Assembly: GCA_963922205.1 (NCBI GenBank) | Contig: CAWUHX010000066.1 | Location: 372,001 to 436,000, forward strand | Reading direction: 5' to 3' | Origin: Romanomermis culicivorax | Lineage: Eukaryota > Nematoda > Enoplea > Mermithida > Mermithidae | DNA length: 64,000 nt | Shown here: in pieces, positions 24,001 to 36,303 of the stretch | Numbering within the stretch: position 1 is the stretch's first letter | Layout: every line of letters begins with the position of its first letter | Program-made: the position numbers and the translations under genes | The notes under the pieces: generated by a model | Seen by the model: the letters and a program-made list of their open reading frames with translations, nothing else | What the model was told of the DNA's origin: nothing | Database searches by the model: none

Positions 24001-24721
24001 TTGCATTCCGTTCTGTTCCGTTCCGCCGAAAAAGGCAAGTATAAATGACCCTTTAGGATTCTAGCTTAGAAATCCGACGTTCAATGTTTAGTCCGCTCAA
24101 GTTTCAATGGTGCAAATCATTTTTACGGTAAGCGTACATTGCAAAGCTTAATAATGCAGATTGTTATTAGTAATTTGAAAGAAGCATAAATTGACACTAA
24201 AAATCAGTGATTAGCCTTGAATGACCACAGAATGTGGATGTAGATATGGAACCTCAAAATGGGAAACTAGTATTTTATCCTCACCATAATCCAATCGTCC
24301 ATCCTGCCTTATCTTTAGCTGCAAGATTGCAGGTCGCGTACAGTCTTTCCAAACTGGAAAAGAAAATGCCCAAATAACCGGCGTAAAAACCGACGATGAA
24401 CAAAAATTCCGAACAAATACAAATTTTGTAGGACACGTAGGCCAATTTTACGCCACCGAGACATAACACGATGATATGATAAGATGCTTTGTAAAGAAGA
24501 TTCACGCTCCTTAGGATATACGCCAAGTTACAGTTGACGAAAAACCATCTAACTCGAGTCGGTATGCCGCCCCCACAATTGAGGAATATTCTAGTACTGA
24601 GGATATTCAATAATATGTTTGGTATAGAAATGACTGCTAAGAAAAACGTGCCCGATATGAACGCGCCAGTGTATACCGAACCATAAATGGGGGTGATTGT
24701 AGAAGAATTTGACAAGTTCAT
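5714..24721 (-). CDS. Serpentine chemoreceptor-like 7TM receptor, gene C
   Basis: This is a spliced gene with CDS exons 24721-24285, 12687-12226 and 6041-5714, totalling 1227 nt and about 408 aa. It is a predicted plasma-membrane GPCR. TM1-TM3 come from exon 1, which ends after the ERLYAT motif that replaces DRY. TM4-TM7 come from exon 2, which ends HPLICIR. A tail of about 100 aa comes from exon 3. Both introns are phase 2 with GT-AG ends. The motifs [18 protein letters not shown] and HPLICIR fit the nematode Sra/Srab/Sre superfamily (known family pattern). The ligand is unknown. Intron 1 is 11.6 kb and holds a complete LTR retrotransposon. Intron 2 is 6.2 kb and holds a foldback-like element, a tRNA-bearing mini-LTR element and three MITEs. 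All splice sites and frames are intact, so the gene may still be expressed. Confidence 0.75.
6301..6539. mobile_element. Short palindromic MITE (about 240 bp)
   Basis: The ends are inverted repeats, GGGGCCGGTTTCATCAAA on the left and TTTGATGAAACCGGCCCC on the right. Internal arms of AGCT-rich sequence (CTGAGCTGTAGCTTAA and its complement) mean most of the element can fold into one hairpin. A second copy begins at 63973, cut by the end of the window. There is no coding capacity and the class is uncertain. Confidence 0.65.
6540..7392. other. Gene-poor stretch of gene C intron 2
   Basis: I see no gene. Short repeats of GGCTTGTTGGACTAAAATT followed by TACAAGCCATT occur at about 6780-6812 and 7038-7075, suggesting remnants of one small repeat family. 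Otherwise nothing is recognised. Confidence 0.4.
7410..7545. repeat. Left minisatellite arm of foldback-like element
   Basis: About eight degenerate units of roughly 16 bp, with consensus GTGAGCGATTCCCAA. The inverse orientation is found at 9315-9615. Confidence 0.75.
7660..7733 (+). tRNA. tRNA-like gene in left repeat of mini-LTR copy 1
   Basis: A 74-nt cloverleaf. The acceptor stem is GCTCGGT with ACCGAGC, the D stem GCTC with GAGC, and the T arm CCAGG-TTCAAGT-CCTGG. The anticodon stem has one mismatch (TTCGG with CCGCA) around the loop ACGGTAG, which gives anticodon GGT (Thr). Position 33 is C instead of the near-universal T. A and B box sequences are present and TTT follows shortly. It is probably a pol III unit of the element rather than a decoding tRNA. 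Confidence 0.55.
7887..7960 (+). pseudogene. Decayed tRNA-like sequence in right repeat of mini-LTR copy 1
   Basis: Aligned to the intact copies, the acceptor stem (GCTCCAT with ACCGAGC), anticodon stem and T stem all have mismatches. The B-box core GATTCGAATCC is still present. It lies in the second terminal repeat, 227 bp from the first. Confidence 0.55.
8098..8514. mobile_element. Insertion with 8-bp target duplication inside foldback-like element
   Basis: The palindrome TACATGTA occurs at 8090-8097 and again at 8515-8522, and the foldback arm is continuous across it when compared with the opposite arm. The insert contains the GGCGCGAAGCGCC motif of the GCGC-palindrome repeat family and runs of G and C near both ends. 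No clear terminal inverted repeats are seen, so its class is open. Confidence 0.5.
9315..9615. repeat. Right minisatellite arm of foldback-like element
   Basis: About nineteen units of 15-17 bp of the form GGGAATCGCTCACTT, with GGAATTCGCTCA variants. They are inverted relative to the array at 7410-7545. Confidence 0.8.
9732..10035. mobile_element. TTAAGGGTCATTTATAC MITE, copy 1
   Basis: The left end is TTAAGGGTTATTTATACTTG. The inverted right end AAGTATAAATGACCCTTTA finishes at 9988, and a second partial right end follows to 10035. Subterminal ACGGAACGGAACGG repeats are shared with the other copies. It is non-coding. The family duplicates TA or TTAA by appearance, but the exact target is not settled. 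Confidence 0.65.
10633..10861. mobile_element. TTAAGGGTCATTTATAC MITE, copy 2
   Basis: The left end is TTAAGACTCATTTATACTTG and the right end AAGTATAAATGAGCTTTTA, with the ACGGAACGG subterminal repeats of the family. Confidence 0.65.
11029..11276. mobile_element. TTAAGGGTCATTTATAC MITE, copy 3
   Basis: This is the best preserved copy. The left end is TTAAGGGTCATTTATACTTT and the right end GTATAAATGACCCTTAA, so both ends carry TTAA. It lies in intron 2 of receptor gene C. Confidence 0.7.
11277..12225. other. Intron sequence without recognised content
   Basis: Apart from the inverted-repeat arm at about 11860-11945, I see no gene or repeat in this part of gene C intron 2. Confidence 0.4.
12226..12687 (-). 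CDS. Receptor gene C, exon 2 (TM4-TM7)
   Basis: The acceptor is TATTTCAG before 12687 and the donor is GTAAG after 12226. The exon is 462 nt, the same length as exon 2 of genes A and B. It encodes TM4 ([17 protein letters not shown]), TM5, the loop with [12 protein letters not shown] and [15 protein letters not shown]6 ([12 protein letters not shown]) and TM7 ending MHPLICIR. The codon split across the junction gives Cys at the 5' side and Arg at the 3' side. Confidence 0.75.
12688..13172. other. Intron sequence without recognised content
   Basis: This is the 3' end of gene C intron 1, in gene orientation. I see nothing beyond the acceptor at its left border. Confidence 0.4.
13173..13330. 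mobile_element. TTAAGGGTCATTTATAC MITE, left-end fragment
   Basis: It starts TTAAGGGTCATTTATATTTG and continues with GGAACGGAACGG, but no matching right end follows. It is a truncated or rearranged copy. Confidence 0.5.
13331..14258. repeat. Dispersed repeat material before retrotransposon
   Basis: Contains a copy of the GCGC-palindrome family at about 13968-14110 and G/C-run sequence resembling the 8098-8514 insertion (GGGGGTGACCTCCCCCTC near 13750, CCCCAAAATTTTGGG near 14210). No gene is seen. Confidence 0.45.
14263..14843 (+). repeat. 5' LTR of Ty3/gypsy element 1
   Basis: 581 bp, TGTTGTGGTG to CACGACA, nearly identical to 21636-22209. Small antisense frames in it appear in both LTRs and are not genes. 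Confidence 0.95.
14919..16838 (+). CDS. gag: Gag polyprotein of Ty3/gypsy element 1
   Basis: 639 aa from an ATG in an A-rich context. This is the structural protein that would assemble virus-like particles and bind element RNA. The N-terminal part is charged with helical segments. The middle (residues about 250-420) is the conserved retrotransposon gag region. Then follows an Arg/Asn/Gln-rich stretch with repeated RFRD/SRNRDDS motifs. Near residue 546 is a single C-x2-H type zinc knuckle ([14 protein letters not shown]), then a Gln/Asn-rich tail. It ends at TAG, and pol continues in the same frame 15 nt further on. It is longer than most Ty3 gags because of the low-complexity tail. Confidence 0.9.
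   Translation: MEENRTRRSTALGYEKGFYKKLANPDNLEIENFDCENTNLPLLYEADKRNFDLPETSAPLKTRKTSRSLSPKNVENRKFNFLKPKPKDTDPRKIFDNDAYIDVMQKCDAEMINFRGDATNALSEIVTIATQQRKLLDEFKTEIEAMRAQKEELTKPKVPEIENIARPSSSYAQSLKSTKPKNVISDRKSQLSFRGIIDDDDDLIIPTQTFDRSNALNALNSQINFPSIPPSQVHRSFADDETRIKTIYKKIAPQKLDNSTRNQQVLKFFIALENEFGLDASEYVKLHTLRRLTCDGALNTIRDVRSYDEAKQILMCMNAPNCDQDTLQCELQSIAPFETEDPSAFLNRISTYVHLLYYDRSAQYRHRKVITTFLWKMPEIYRVSIDASTLETITDLAIAVAKVQKIQRANKQSTVRVEQPILVNTLENRSEEQPAQSRFRDDSKPRFRDNSQSRNRDDSRQRNSVRFQENSTLTKTKELEESIKRVLEKFGIRENSQNANNFENRRSRFDRGTSPNFRNRENIPIRDFSQNRNFQRNQSRERPVKYCTYHGQCKHDSYECYQLKPQASQPRQQQPNHQWQNNHNWRPRFQQNTRNYTLNQNPNFDRNNRFFNRDNRNYQRDVANISLCDSESRQEKIIE
16854..20909 (+). CDS. pol: Pol polyprotein (PR-RT-RH-IN) of Ty3/gypsy element 1
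   Basis: 1351 aa. Aspartic protease has DTGA at 122-125. Reverse transcriptase has [13 protein letters not shown] and the catalytic YIDD near 588-591. RNase H has TDAS near 740. Integrase has an HHCC zinc region (SHQGH, FWW, CKTCQ, about 990-1035) and the DDE core (ATDIV near 1055, SDQGSGF near 1116, NGMVERF near 1147). The C-terminus is a basic integrase tail without a recognisable chromodomain. All key residues are present, so the polyprotein looks functional. It is in frame with gag across a single TAG, so it may be made as Gag-Pol by stop read-through; the ATG at 16854 is an alternative start. Confidence 0.95.
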   Translation: MNNSQSVQTQLTSPKSSQQVLPSETKTVSNSPKPFVPMKPTTSTANMLEPTEASKATNFFVAPGITDFTIEKPTEPWIARSSVCRIEECSQKDIKLLSLYAPTRAFHIDAEIRKTKTKALIDTGAQCSVISSCLAQRSLGIDYDTLETSAQIKVADGAIVDARGPIIFKISSSFGTHLVRCWILPTTGEQCLLGTDFLVHPSVRAVINFRENFIRIGDVQQELNLVLKPTEKAPYDEVFSNTSTGQSQTQIVKIDRSLPILNISSCYVEPNCQTWVNGKVFPFTNESFKSVIVQPVNFGKENWEYPIELAIINITEGKCPLLFVNNSANGIHLEPNQLIAEVKFKLEESKMTVASLSDHEEDYEPATLVKDQSTMSEEEKLQHALEKMTEKSNIDDEDRKIAIEVFKQYRDVFSLPGDQPTLTHELTVSIDTGDAKPVAKHYYRAPIEQRPMVRQKIQEMLEKGLIEPSRSPWAAPMFLVTKKDGSWRPVVDYRGINEVTPSDKFPIPRIDDYLDALGNARFFSTLDLKAGYWQIPLDIASRDKTTFVSQEGLFRFKVLPFGLKNAPAEFQRLMERILHPYIWKICLVYIDDIIVFSQTYNDHLAHIQLIFDALRDANLTLRPDKCDFVPKQVKFLGHLLSENGISPDPEKVSAIVNYEMPKTVKDLQSFLGLVQWCRRFIPNLATLSRPLYQLLRKNAKYEISEEHRTAFNEIKTSLTSTPFLQYPVYNDEKSKFIIQTDASTTAIGAILYQENENDQWVIAYNSRVLSDVETRYSTTERKCLAIVEAFRWYRHYVYGQKATVRTDHKPLQWIKEENHRNSRLQNFAIKLQDYDYRVEYVKGKENACADFLSRNEPRARVKSKTSEEVTNEIFRPTFREGKKTVVAAITRSMTQKEERNKVPKFEEDFQQPEKRLVTIESPEEIREAQRKDPYIAKLVKVLEQNQISTISSAFHTENEIVYRTSKQANTASAIVVPTTLIESVLYQFHGAKILSHQGHRRTTAMIRQHFWWPKMEESIIKWIKTCKTCQQTTSQLPKPPPLMPIQPKYPFEIVATDIVNISPLGEKRSYVIVFQDYFTKWVSAHLIPDQKAATIVESFVNNVVLVHGSPKHLLSDQGSGFTSNLMKDIAKLLKVQKINTTAYHPQCNGMVERFNQTLISQLKKFTAEDPYNWERYLPFATFAYNAVPHTATHFSPFRLLRGYEPRIAIDFDCAKSLTLPLNYDAYQYIFTRAQLTLYNEVFENLKNASESHKRYFDKKAKEQKYDLNDLILLLNNKKATKIDKDYIGPFVVVENSEISKNVITIDSLDCPRQSQKVSLSRVKPYLPRMAFEIFNAQVSGPPQLTSHALLH
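20910..21635 (+). other. 3' untranslated part of Ty3/gypsy element 1
   Basis: About 725 nt between pol and the right LTR. There is no convincing frame. Two short repeats read CTCCGNGGCTAAAGA (21320, 21358). It ends in a polypurine tract immediately before the LTR. Confidence 0.6.
21636..22209 (+). repeat. 3' LTR of Ty3/gypsy element 1
   Basis: 574 bp, nearly identical to 14263-14843 except for a rearranged 3' stretch before CACGACA. It is followed by the target duplication GTAT. Confidence 0.95.
22290..23010. repeat. Copy of GCGC-palindrome dispersed repeat
   Basis: It aligns block by block with 2200-2500 and 3490-3740 (GTTTTCCAGCGCCGCAGAAT, TTATGCTATTGGATAGT, GAGCATTTTCAAGC). It lacks the hAT-like insertion seen there and so represents the uninterrupted arrangement. 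Confidence 0.6.
23317..23477. repeat. 80-bp tandem duplication
   Basis: Two near-identical 80-bp units (CTGTTCCATATCCTTGCC at 23318 and 23398) differ by one or two bases. They create apparent frames on the minus strand, but 80 is not a multiple of three and no family is recognised. Confidence 0.75.
23893..24054. mobile_element. TTAAGGGTCATTTATAC MITE, right-end fragment
   Basis: It ends AAGTATAAATGACCCTTTA and carries the family interior (GATCGGAAAG, GATTTTGCGGA). The left half is missing. Confidence 0.55.
24285..24721 (-). CDS. Receptor gene C, exon 1 (N-terminus, TM1-TM3)
   Basis: The ATG at 24721 opens a frame of 145 codons plus two bases and ends at a donor reading GTGAGG. The N-terminus has potential N-glycosylation sites (NLS, NSS). 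The segment [15 protein letters not shown] lies in TM1, [13 protein letters not shown] follows as loop 1 into TM2, and SLERLYAT closes TM3. The frame would hit a stop a few bases past the donor. Exon 1 of genes A and B also ends with phase 2 and GTGAG. Confidence 0.75.
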
Positions 24722-25731
24722 TGCTGTGGCCAGTTTTCAGAAATGGAAATTGTACAAAATATATATGCAGTTAAATGGCTGTTATTTGACTTTTAACAGT
24801 AGCTATAATGAAGTCATTCTGTTTTTGTGCTATAGGTCATACAAAACAGCGTAATTATTTACTAGCGAATTTTTCAGCTCATTTGGGAAAATAGAATGGT
24901 CATTATAATCCGCGTAATCACTTCAAATCAGTCTCATGAGGAAGAATCAGGTTTTTACTTTTCGAGTCGAACCACTAAAAAAACTGAAAACAATGCGAAT
25001 AAATTTTCGATTCTACGTGCAGTTACATAATCTTGTTTTTCTGAAATTTCGCTGATAACGTGTACTTATGGAGTGTTATTAAGTGACTAAAGTTAGCACT
25101 AGTCACTCAGATTAAGATTTTGGTTTGAAAATTATATGACCTGACTGATCACTGGTCATTCATAGTATGCTAGCCAAAATCAATAAAAAATTTGCGGGAA
25201 CCAACCATCATCCATCCGGATAGTGACATTCTGAACCAGATCCAGTAGTATATGATGACTACGTGGTTTCGGTGGCAGAATCTGGTGGACAAAAAAACAA
25301 ATCCTGACTGGATATCACTGATTTCAGCAGGGCCCAAAGACCATCATTCCATAACTGAGTGGGAAATGGCATGTGCCACATGATCAATTTACTGATATAT
25401 TGTTACGTATTCATGTTAAAAATTACGTTTCTAATGCTGATACTTCTTACTTGTGATTGAATTTTCGAAATATTAGAAACCCTATTTCACAAAACTTTCG
25501 ACGTGCATTACTCGGTGGCTACAGTGCTTATTTTTTGACACAATTGCATCGATGACTAACATATGAACATATCCGAAGATCATTAGCTACAGATTGAACT
25601 CAAAGAGGCTACAATTATAGGTAAATTTAGGGTCTCGAAACGAAAACCTTCAGTACCTGATTACTTGCAGCAGTGGACGTAAAATGATTTCAGACAAGAA
25701 ATATTTATGTCGAAATGGTTATTGGTCAGTC
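24722..25731. other. Upstream flank of receptor gene C
   Basis: About 1 kb upstream of the gene C start codon, running up to the mini-LTR element. I see no gene or recognisable promoter element. CCACAG two bases before the ATG could serve as a splice or trans-splice acceptor, but this is not demonstrable here. Confidence 0.35.
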
Positions 25732-25828
25732 TGTTGAGTGTTGTTGAGTCGAAATGGTTATTGGTCAGTTGGCCAAAGCAGCCACCTCAACTACGAATTG
25801 TTGCAAAAACGAGAGCGCCTTTCCCGCT

Positions 25829-25902
25829 GCTCGGTTGGCTCAGTTGGTTAGAGCGTGCGGACGGTAGCCGCAAGGTCCTGGGTTCAAGTCCCAGACCGAG
25901 CC
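25829..25902 (+). tRNA. tRNA-Thr(GGU)-like gene in left repeat of mini-LTR copy 2
   Basis: All four stems are perfect: acceptor GCTCGGT/ACCGAGC, D GCTC/GAGC, anticodon TGCGG/CCGCA and T CTGGG/CCCAG with loop TTCAAGT. The A box (TGGCTCAGTTGG) and B box (GGTTCAAGTCC) are intact and TTTT follows 5 nt later as a pol III terminator. The anticodon would be GGT, but position 33 is C rather than T and the GGU anticodon is not the usual eukaryotic Thr tRNA. A translation role is therefore doubtful. Confidence 0.6.
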
Positions 25903-26058
25903 TAACTTTTACTGAAGCCCCGAGTAGCGGGAAGAGGTCGCCTCAACACTGGTGGCCCTTGACGGTCCGTCAAACTCGACGGCGGAGGGATGTTGAGAGT
26001 GGCCAAAGCAGCCACCTCAACTACGAATTGTTGCAAAAACGAGAGCGCCTTTCCCGCT

Positions 26059-26132
26059 GCTCGGTTGGCTCAGTTGGTTAGAGCGTGCGGACGGTAGCCG
26101 CAAGGTCCTGGGTTCAAGTCCCAGACCGAGCC
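26059..26132 (+). tRNA. tRNA-Thr(GGU)-like gene in right repeat of mini-LTR copy 2
   Basis: Identical to the cloverleaf 230 bp upstream, with the same A and B boxes and TTTT. It lies 68 bp into the right terminal repeat. Confidence 0.6.
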
Positions 26133-26182
26133 TAACTTTTACTGAAGCCCCGAGTAGCGGGAAGAGGTCGCCTCAACAAGTC

Positions 26183-27109
26183 TAATATACACAAATGACG
26201 TTCGATAAGTTCTCAAACGACTTATTACGTGCAAAATAGGACGTAAAAAACAAACTGAAAGTTTACCTCCCTCCGTTGTGTAGCAGTAAATTTCGGGCTC
26301 GGCTTATCGAATAACGTATTTTTTGAAAGGTCTTCAAACTATTCTACACGACCTGCATGAAAATTGACCGACTTTCAAATTTTTATACTTGATTTCGACA
26401 GGATCTAGTGATCCACTTGTAGAACTCAGCCTGATCAATCAATTGCTGGTGGATTATGATTCTAGCAACATGTATAGCAGTTGGATCTGGGTATACTCGC
26501 ACAAACGTAGCCTTCGAGAAAGAGGTTTCTCACGATAAATCAACTCCATAAGTTTTTCTGATTCAAATTCGGATTTCCTACACAGTATGCGAGTTTCAAA
26601 TATCTACCCAACAGTGTAAAGAAAGCTTATGTCCGAATCTGCGTTCGCGACTTATTCAGTTCTGAAGTTGGCTGGAAGGGTGTCGTTCGCGAAGGGAATA
26701 TTTGTACAACTGAGCCCTGATCTTATTGGTTTAAGCAGAATCCGATAGCCAAAGTCCCAAACTTGGCTGGATTCCGTGGCTGGTTTCAGTGGATCAGTAA
26801 TATTCTAGCTGATCAATCACTAACTGTTTCTAAATAGATAGCATGTTAAAAACAGCTTTTTCTCTCAGATGGACATTTCTTGAATCGACGTACTGTGCAG
26901 ATCAAAAATATGGTACGTCGGTATATGAGCCGATATATAATGATGACGAATCAAAAGAGTCAATGATACATTCCACTGATCAATTTCATTTCCCATTTGA
27001 AGAGTTAGTTTTACAATTAGCTTTATTAAACAGTTTTCAACTTTAAGATTGTTTCTGAAAATAGTTCTCCCAGCTCTTTCAAATCAAGCCAACCCGGCCG
27101 GACATTGTC
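26183..27109. other. Intergenic stretch upstream of the sHSP gene
   Basis: There is no recognised gene. A 67-codon frame at 26843-27046 has no family resemblance. I searched by eye for paired TTC/GAA heat-shock elements upstream of 27110 and found no convincing array. Confidence 0.35.
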
Positions 27110-28481
27110 ATGACGACCAGCACCGAAGTCGACAAAGTGAAAACTCACAGCGCGTAAGATATGTTAGATTTTTGCTTGTCAAAGACGAGATGACTAAGTT
27201 TTAATGCATGGTTCAGATGAAAATTTATCAGTTTTCTGTCCTTTAAATTTTTCGGAGACACCATGCTTTGAAACAAAAAGAAAGCTGTATCCTGTATTTT
27301 TTTGTTCTAGAATATCAAATCTTAGTACTTTTGCAATATGTTAATATGTTACAGTACAATTCAAGTACTTTAGATGCTGATTTAGTCACATATATTTTAG
27401 CTGAACCAGTTGCCTTGCCACACCAATTAACCAAATTAATCAATTAATTAATCTATAGTTGACGTTGCAGTAATCACACGCAGCTAAGATCATGTGGTGA
27501 TAGAGGAATCACGAAGTAGATTCTGTAACAATTTCAATTTAAGAATTAACAAAGCAACAAAGCTACCTAATCCCTACCACACAGGTGGGATAGCTTTTGG
27601 GGGACAATAAACATCGCCCAGAAAGTGTTTGAACTCATTCAGATAAGAGTTTGACTTCAGCCGGCCGAATAATGACTCTCCGAGGTGAGCAGGAAGTTTT
27701 TCTTTCAAAACGGAAGAAATTTCGTATGAAACGATAGATCTCCTAGAGAGCATACATGCACAGGATAGAGATTCTGTTGGAGATCACCCAGAATAGGGGG
27801 GATAGCATTTATTTTCTTTCTTGATAAAGAAAAGAAAGGTTTTCTAACATCAAAGAAGCATATTCTTCGATTCATGTCAGTCAAATATGTGGAACTATTT
27901 GCTTGGTAAGCACTTTTTAAAGTTTTGATGTTACTATTTGGAACCAAGATTGCGTTTTTTGAAGAAAAAACTAAACTACACAGCATCATTTCCATTCTTA
28001 TAACGTCTTTCTCCTCTTTTTCTCATTTTCCCTCGGCATCTAACGTTGGAGGTCGAATCTGCTGGGGGTCAAGACCTAAAATCTCCATGTGCATGTATGG
28101 TTGAAAGCCATACAAAAACATAATTTAAAATAATGTTCATCCCTTTTTGACGGACTTATGAGTGATTCCCAGTACTGTGCCAAGATAATTTATTTGCATA
28201 CGTCACTTTGAATTTTTCACCCGCTATTCTACAGTTACGACGGCGATATTTATCGTATAACGGTCGAAAGTCAATTTTACGGAAAAGACGACTATAAAGT
28301 CGACGTCAATGGCTCGCAAATTAAAATTTCGGCCGAAAAAATGTGCAAGGAAAAGAGCGACATCAAAAAATCCTTTTCGTTTTCGGCTAATTTACCGTCG
28401 GACGTTGACCCGTCCACTTTGAAACGAAATTTCGTTAATGGTCAATTGATATTCGAAGCCAAGAAGATAGGAGCAAAGTGA
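27110..28481 (+). CDS. Small heat-shock protein (Hsp12/Hsp20 family), two exons
   Basis: Exon 1, 27110-27153, encodes MTTSTEVDKVKTHS plus two bases and has donor GTAAGAT. Exon 2, 28235-28481, follows acceptor TTCTACAG. The phases fit (2+1) and the product is about 96 aa. Nearly all of it is an alpha-crystallin domain: DGDIYRITVESQFYG forms the first strands, DYKVDVNGSQIKISAEK the middle, and LPSDVDPSTLKRNFVNGQL with IFEAKK is the family's C-terminal signature. The N-terminal arm is only about 15 residues and there is no IXI tail, as in nematode Hsp12 proteins, which act as small cytosolic chaperones or have little chaperone activity. The 1.08-kb intron contains a dispersed repeat (27720-28100). 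Exon 2 is secure; the joining of exon 1 is inference from splice phase. Confidence 0.7.
27720..28100. repeat. Dispersed repeat shared with 55800-56230
   Basis: Shared blocks are TTTAAAGTTTTGATGTTACT against TTTAAAGTTTTAGTGTAACT, TTCTTATAACGTCTTTCTC, and CATGTGCATGTATG at the end. It lies inside the sHSP intron. No terminal repeats are seen. Confidence 0.6.
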
Positions 28482-28792
28482 AGTGATACTTTTAGACCAA
28501 ACAAGCCGATGTCCGCGGTGCTTATTGTACAGTATTTTTGGTCATTTTCATGCGGTTCGTTTTTTACTGACTGATTTTCTTACATATTGACTCCTTGTGA
28601 TTCGACTAGTAAAATGTAAGCACTGTCGGAAGTGACCACTGGCCACTAGAATGTTCAGCATCAGAAAGTTATCTGAGTGAACAGTGCACAATGCAATCAC
28701 TGTGATGACTTCGAGTGACCAAAACTCATCAGTTTCGATAATTTTTCCATGATAAGTTAATTTCAGTGACCAACGATCGCTTAGGTCATCTC
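28482..28792. other. 3' flank of the sHSP gene
   Basis: No canonical AATAAA close to the stop codon and no other feature recognised. Confidence 0.3.
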
Positions 28793-29728
28793 AAGCCGTA
28801 GGCATACTTGACCGGTTTTTTTGCGGCCGCAGATTTTGCGGCCCGCAGTTGCGGGTCGGCTGCGGCTCTCACAATGGCATACTTTTGTGCGGTTCCGCAA
28901 AAATGCGGAACCGGAAAACCGCAATTGTAAGCATAGTTAACCTCAATTTCGAACCGGAAATTACTTAAGAGATGCAAGGTTGTAGGTTTCCAAATCCAAA
29001 AGCGTCAAAATGCTTGGGTATGCTCCTAATTGCATGAAAAAGCATCCGTAGGTAGGCACATTATAAACGTTTTTAAAAATGGGGAAAATTTTTGGAAAAT
29101 GAGGAAAAAAATTTTGGGTCCGGTTCTCATGTGGAAAAAATCAACCGCTCTAAAAACATCATGTTTTAAAAGCTTAAAAACACTAAAATAAACCGTCTAT
29201 GAGCATTTTTAAGCGACAAAAGACTTTGAGAAAATTGGGGAAAAAATTTTTACCCCTATCGCCATTTGACGAAAAAGCCGGCGGGAAAAACAGTGTTCAC
29301 CAAAATACATCTTTTCAGTTTCCGATTCCCCAAAATTTTTTCGACAATGAGAACCTTGCATAAATTTTTTTCTTTATTCACGAATTTTTCTCCTCAAAAG
29401 ATTCCTTTGCAGAAAAAAAACACTGGACAAAGCAAATTTTGGAAAAAATTGAGTTTTCTAGTTGATAAAGATCAGGTATTCAGTGTTATTCAGCGCGAAA
29501 CGGCATATACTGTATCAAGTGCGGCTGCCAGAACCGCAAAAAGTACTGCACTCGAGAACTTTTTACGGGTCCATAAACTGCACTAAACCGCAATGCGGTT
29601 GCGGGTTGCCACCCGCAAAAATTTTTTCCGGTTGCGGGTGACTTGCGGGCCGCAATTTTGGGAAACCGCGGGGAAGTGTGTGGGCCGCACACTTTTTCGC
29701 CCGTTGCGGCTAAGTATGCCTACGGCTT
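28793..29728. mobile_element. GC-palindrome TIR element (0.94 kb) with nested repeat
   Basis: Terminal inverted repeats AAGCCGTAGGCATACTT (28793) and AAGTATGCCTACGGCTT (29712-29728) are exact over 17 bp. Subterminal GCGGTTCCGC/GCGGAACCG and GCGGCCCGCA palindromes are unlike the surrounding AT-rich DNA. A copy of the GCGC-palindrome repeat (about 29008-29290) lies inside. No transposase and no unambiguous target duplication. Confidence 0.65.
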
Positions 29729-30390
29729 CAGAATGAAAGAATTGAAATCTGTTGATTCTGTCAAAAATTTCGAACGATCGGGAGAACTCTGGACGGAAAC
29801 TTCATTTGAATGATCAATGGTTACTCGGATGACTTCTGCTAGCAAAATTAATATCTGTGAGGACTTCAGTCGTTTTTTACTATGCTCCACCTGTTTTAGA
29901 ATGAGACTCGGAACATAGAGAAACGTTTGCGCAAGTGAAAAACTCACAATGCACGTGGACATTTTTTCTCTCAGTTTGTTGGCCACCTATTCTCTGTTCA
30001 TGCTTGTTCAAAAATGACCAGATTCGCACTGTTGTCATCATTGTTTACTATGCCTTTACGACAAAATGTTTACTCGTAAATTTGAGGTTGGGTGAGTGTG
30101 GTCACAAATTTTCAATCCTATGCAATGTAAGAATTAGAAGAAAGTCAGGCTTGCTTTCTGCTGCTATTAATTATACGCATTTCAAAGAAAACAGGCCGAT
30201 TTGCATCATACTAATCTCAGTCTTAAGAAATCTCCATCTCAGAAGGCACAATTTCATTTTTAAAATTGTCAATGAAAAAAACTGACGTCAATAAAAACAA
30301 AAAAAATTAAACTGTATTCTTCTGAATTATTTGCAGATCGTTCAAAATAGTTCTTACAATATATTCGGAATTTTTTAGATTTATTCGAGA
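29729..30390. other. Intergenic, downstream of receptor gene B
   Basis: No gene recognised. A 116-codon plus-strand frame at 29935-30285 shows no domain or family resemblance and is probably chance. Confidence 0.35.
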
Positions 30391-35879
<5,489 letters not shown>

Positions 35880-36244
35880 TTAAAAGACGAATATTTCACA
35901 ATAATGATATTTGTGCTTCCAGTGTTCGTATGACACATGGCATCCCATAATTAGTTTTCTAACGAAGTTTTTATATTTTTTGAAATGTGAACTAATCACG
36001 ATGGGACACAATGATTAGGAAAATCGAGAGCCAATTTGCCGAATAATTAACGAAGCATCTAATCGACACAAAAAATTGTTGACAATTTTCTTTTGGATGT
36101 GAATTCATCAAAATTAGCTCATCAAGCGCCAAGATTACTATTAAGTGAGCATCGGAGTGCAAAAAAGATTGGCATGCAAATAATACACCTGTCGCAGAGG
36201 ACAACTATTTTTTCGCATATGGACAGTACCTCGATCTCGAGCTC

Positions 36245-36303
36245 GAGATAATCGCGAACTTTTTTGGCACATAAAGCATACAAAAAATGTTCGCGATTAT
36301 CTC
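36245..36303. repeat. 15-bp perfect hairpin upstream of receptor gene B
   Basis: GAGATAATCGCGAAC (36245-36259) and GTTCGCGATTATCTC (36289-36303) form a 15-bp stem with a 29-nt loop, about 370 bp before the gene B start codon. It could be a transposon relic or regulatory; nothing decides. Confidence 0.55.

Larger units (their letters stand above)
25732..26178 (+). mobile_element. tRNA-bearing miniature LTR element, copy 2 (447 bp)
   Basis: Terminal direct repeats end CTCAACA at 25948 and 26178. The right repeat is 188 bp (25991-26178) and starts TGTTGAG. The left one starts TGTTGAG at 25732 and is lengthened by a local duplication of about 29 bp (CGAAATGGTTATTGGTCAGT is present twice, at 25711 and about 25750). 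The interior is 42 bp (25949-25990), begins CTGGTGGCCCTTGACGG like a primer-binding site and ends GGCGGAGGGA like a polypurine tract. A 4-bp duplication AGTC flanks it (25728-25731, 26179-26182). Each repeat contains a perfect tRNA-like cloverleaf. It lacks coding sequence and is probably mobilised by an LTR element's enzymes; the Ty3 elements here also make 4-bp duplications. It could also be read as a dimeric tRNA SINE, but the duplications and TG...CA ends favour a TRIM. Confidence 0.78.

Noticed and set aside
25829-26132. Two ordinary host tRNA-Thr genes in tandem
   Set aside because: Each lies inside a terminal repeat of a mobile element with a target duplication, position 33 is C, and a related pair exists at 7660-7960.
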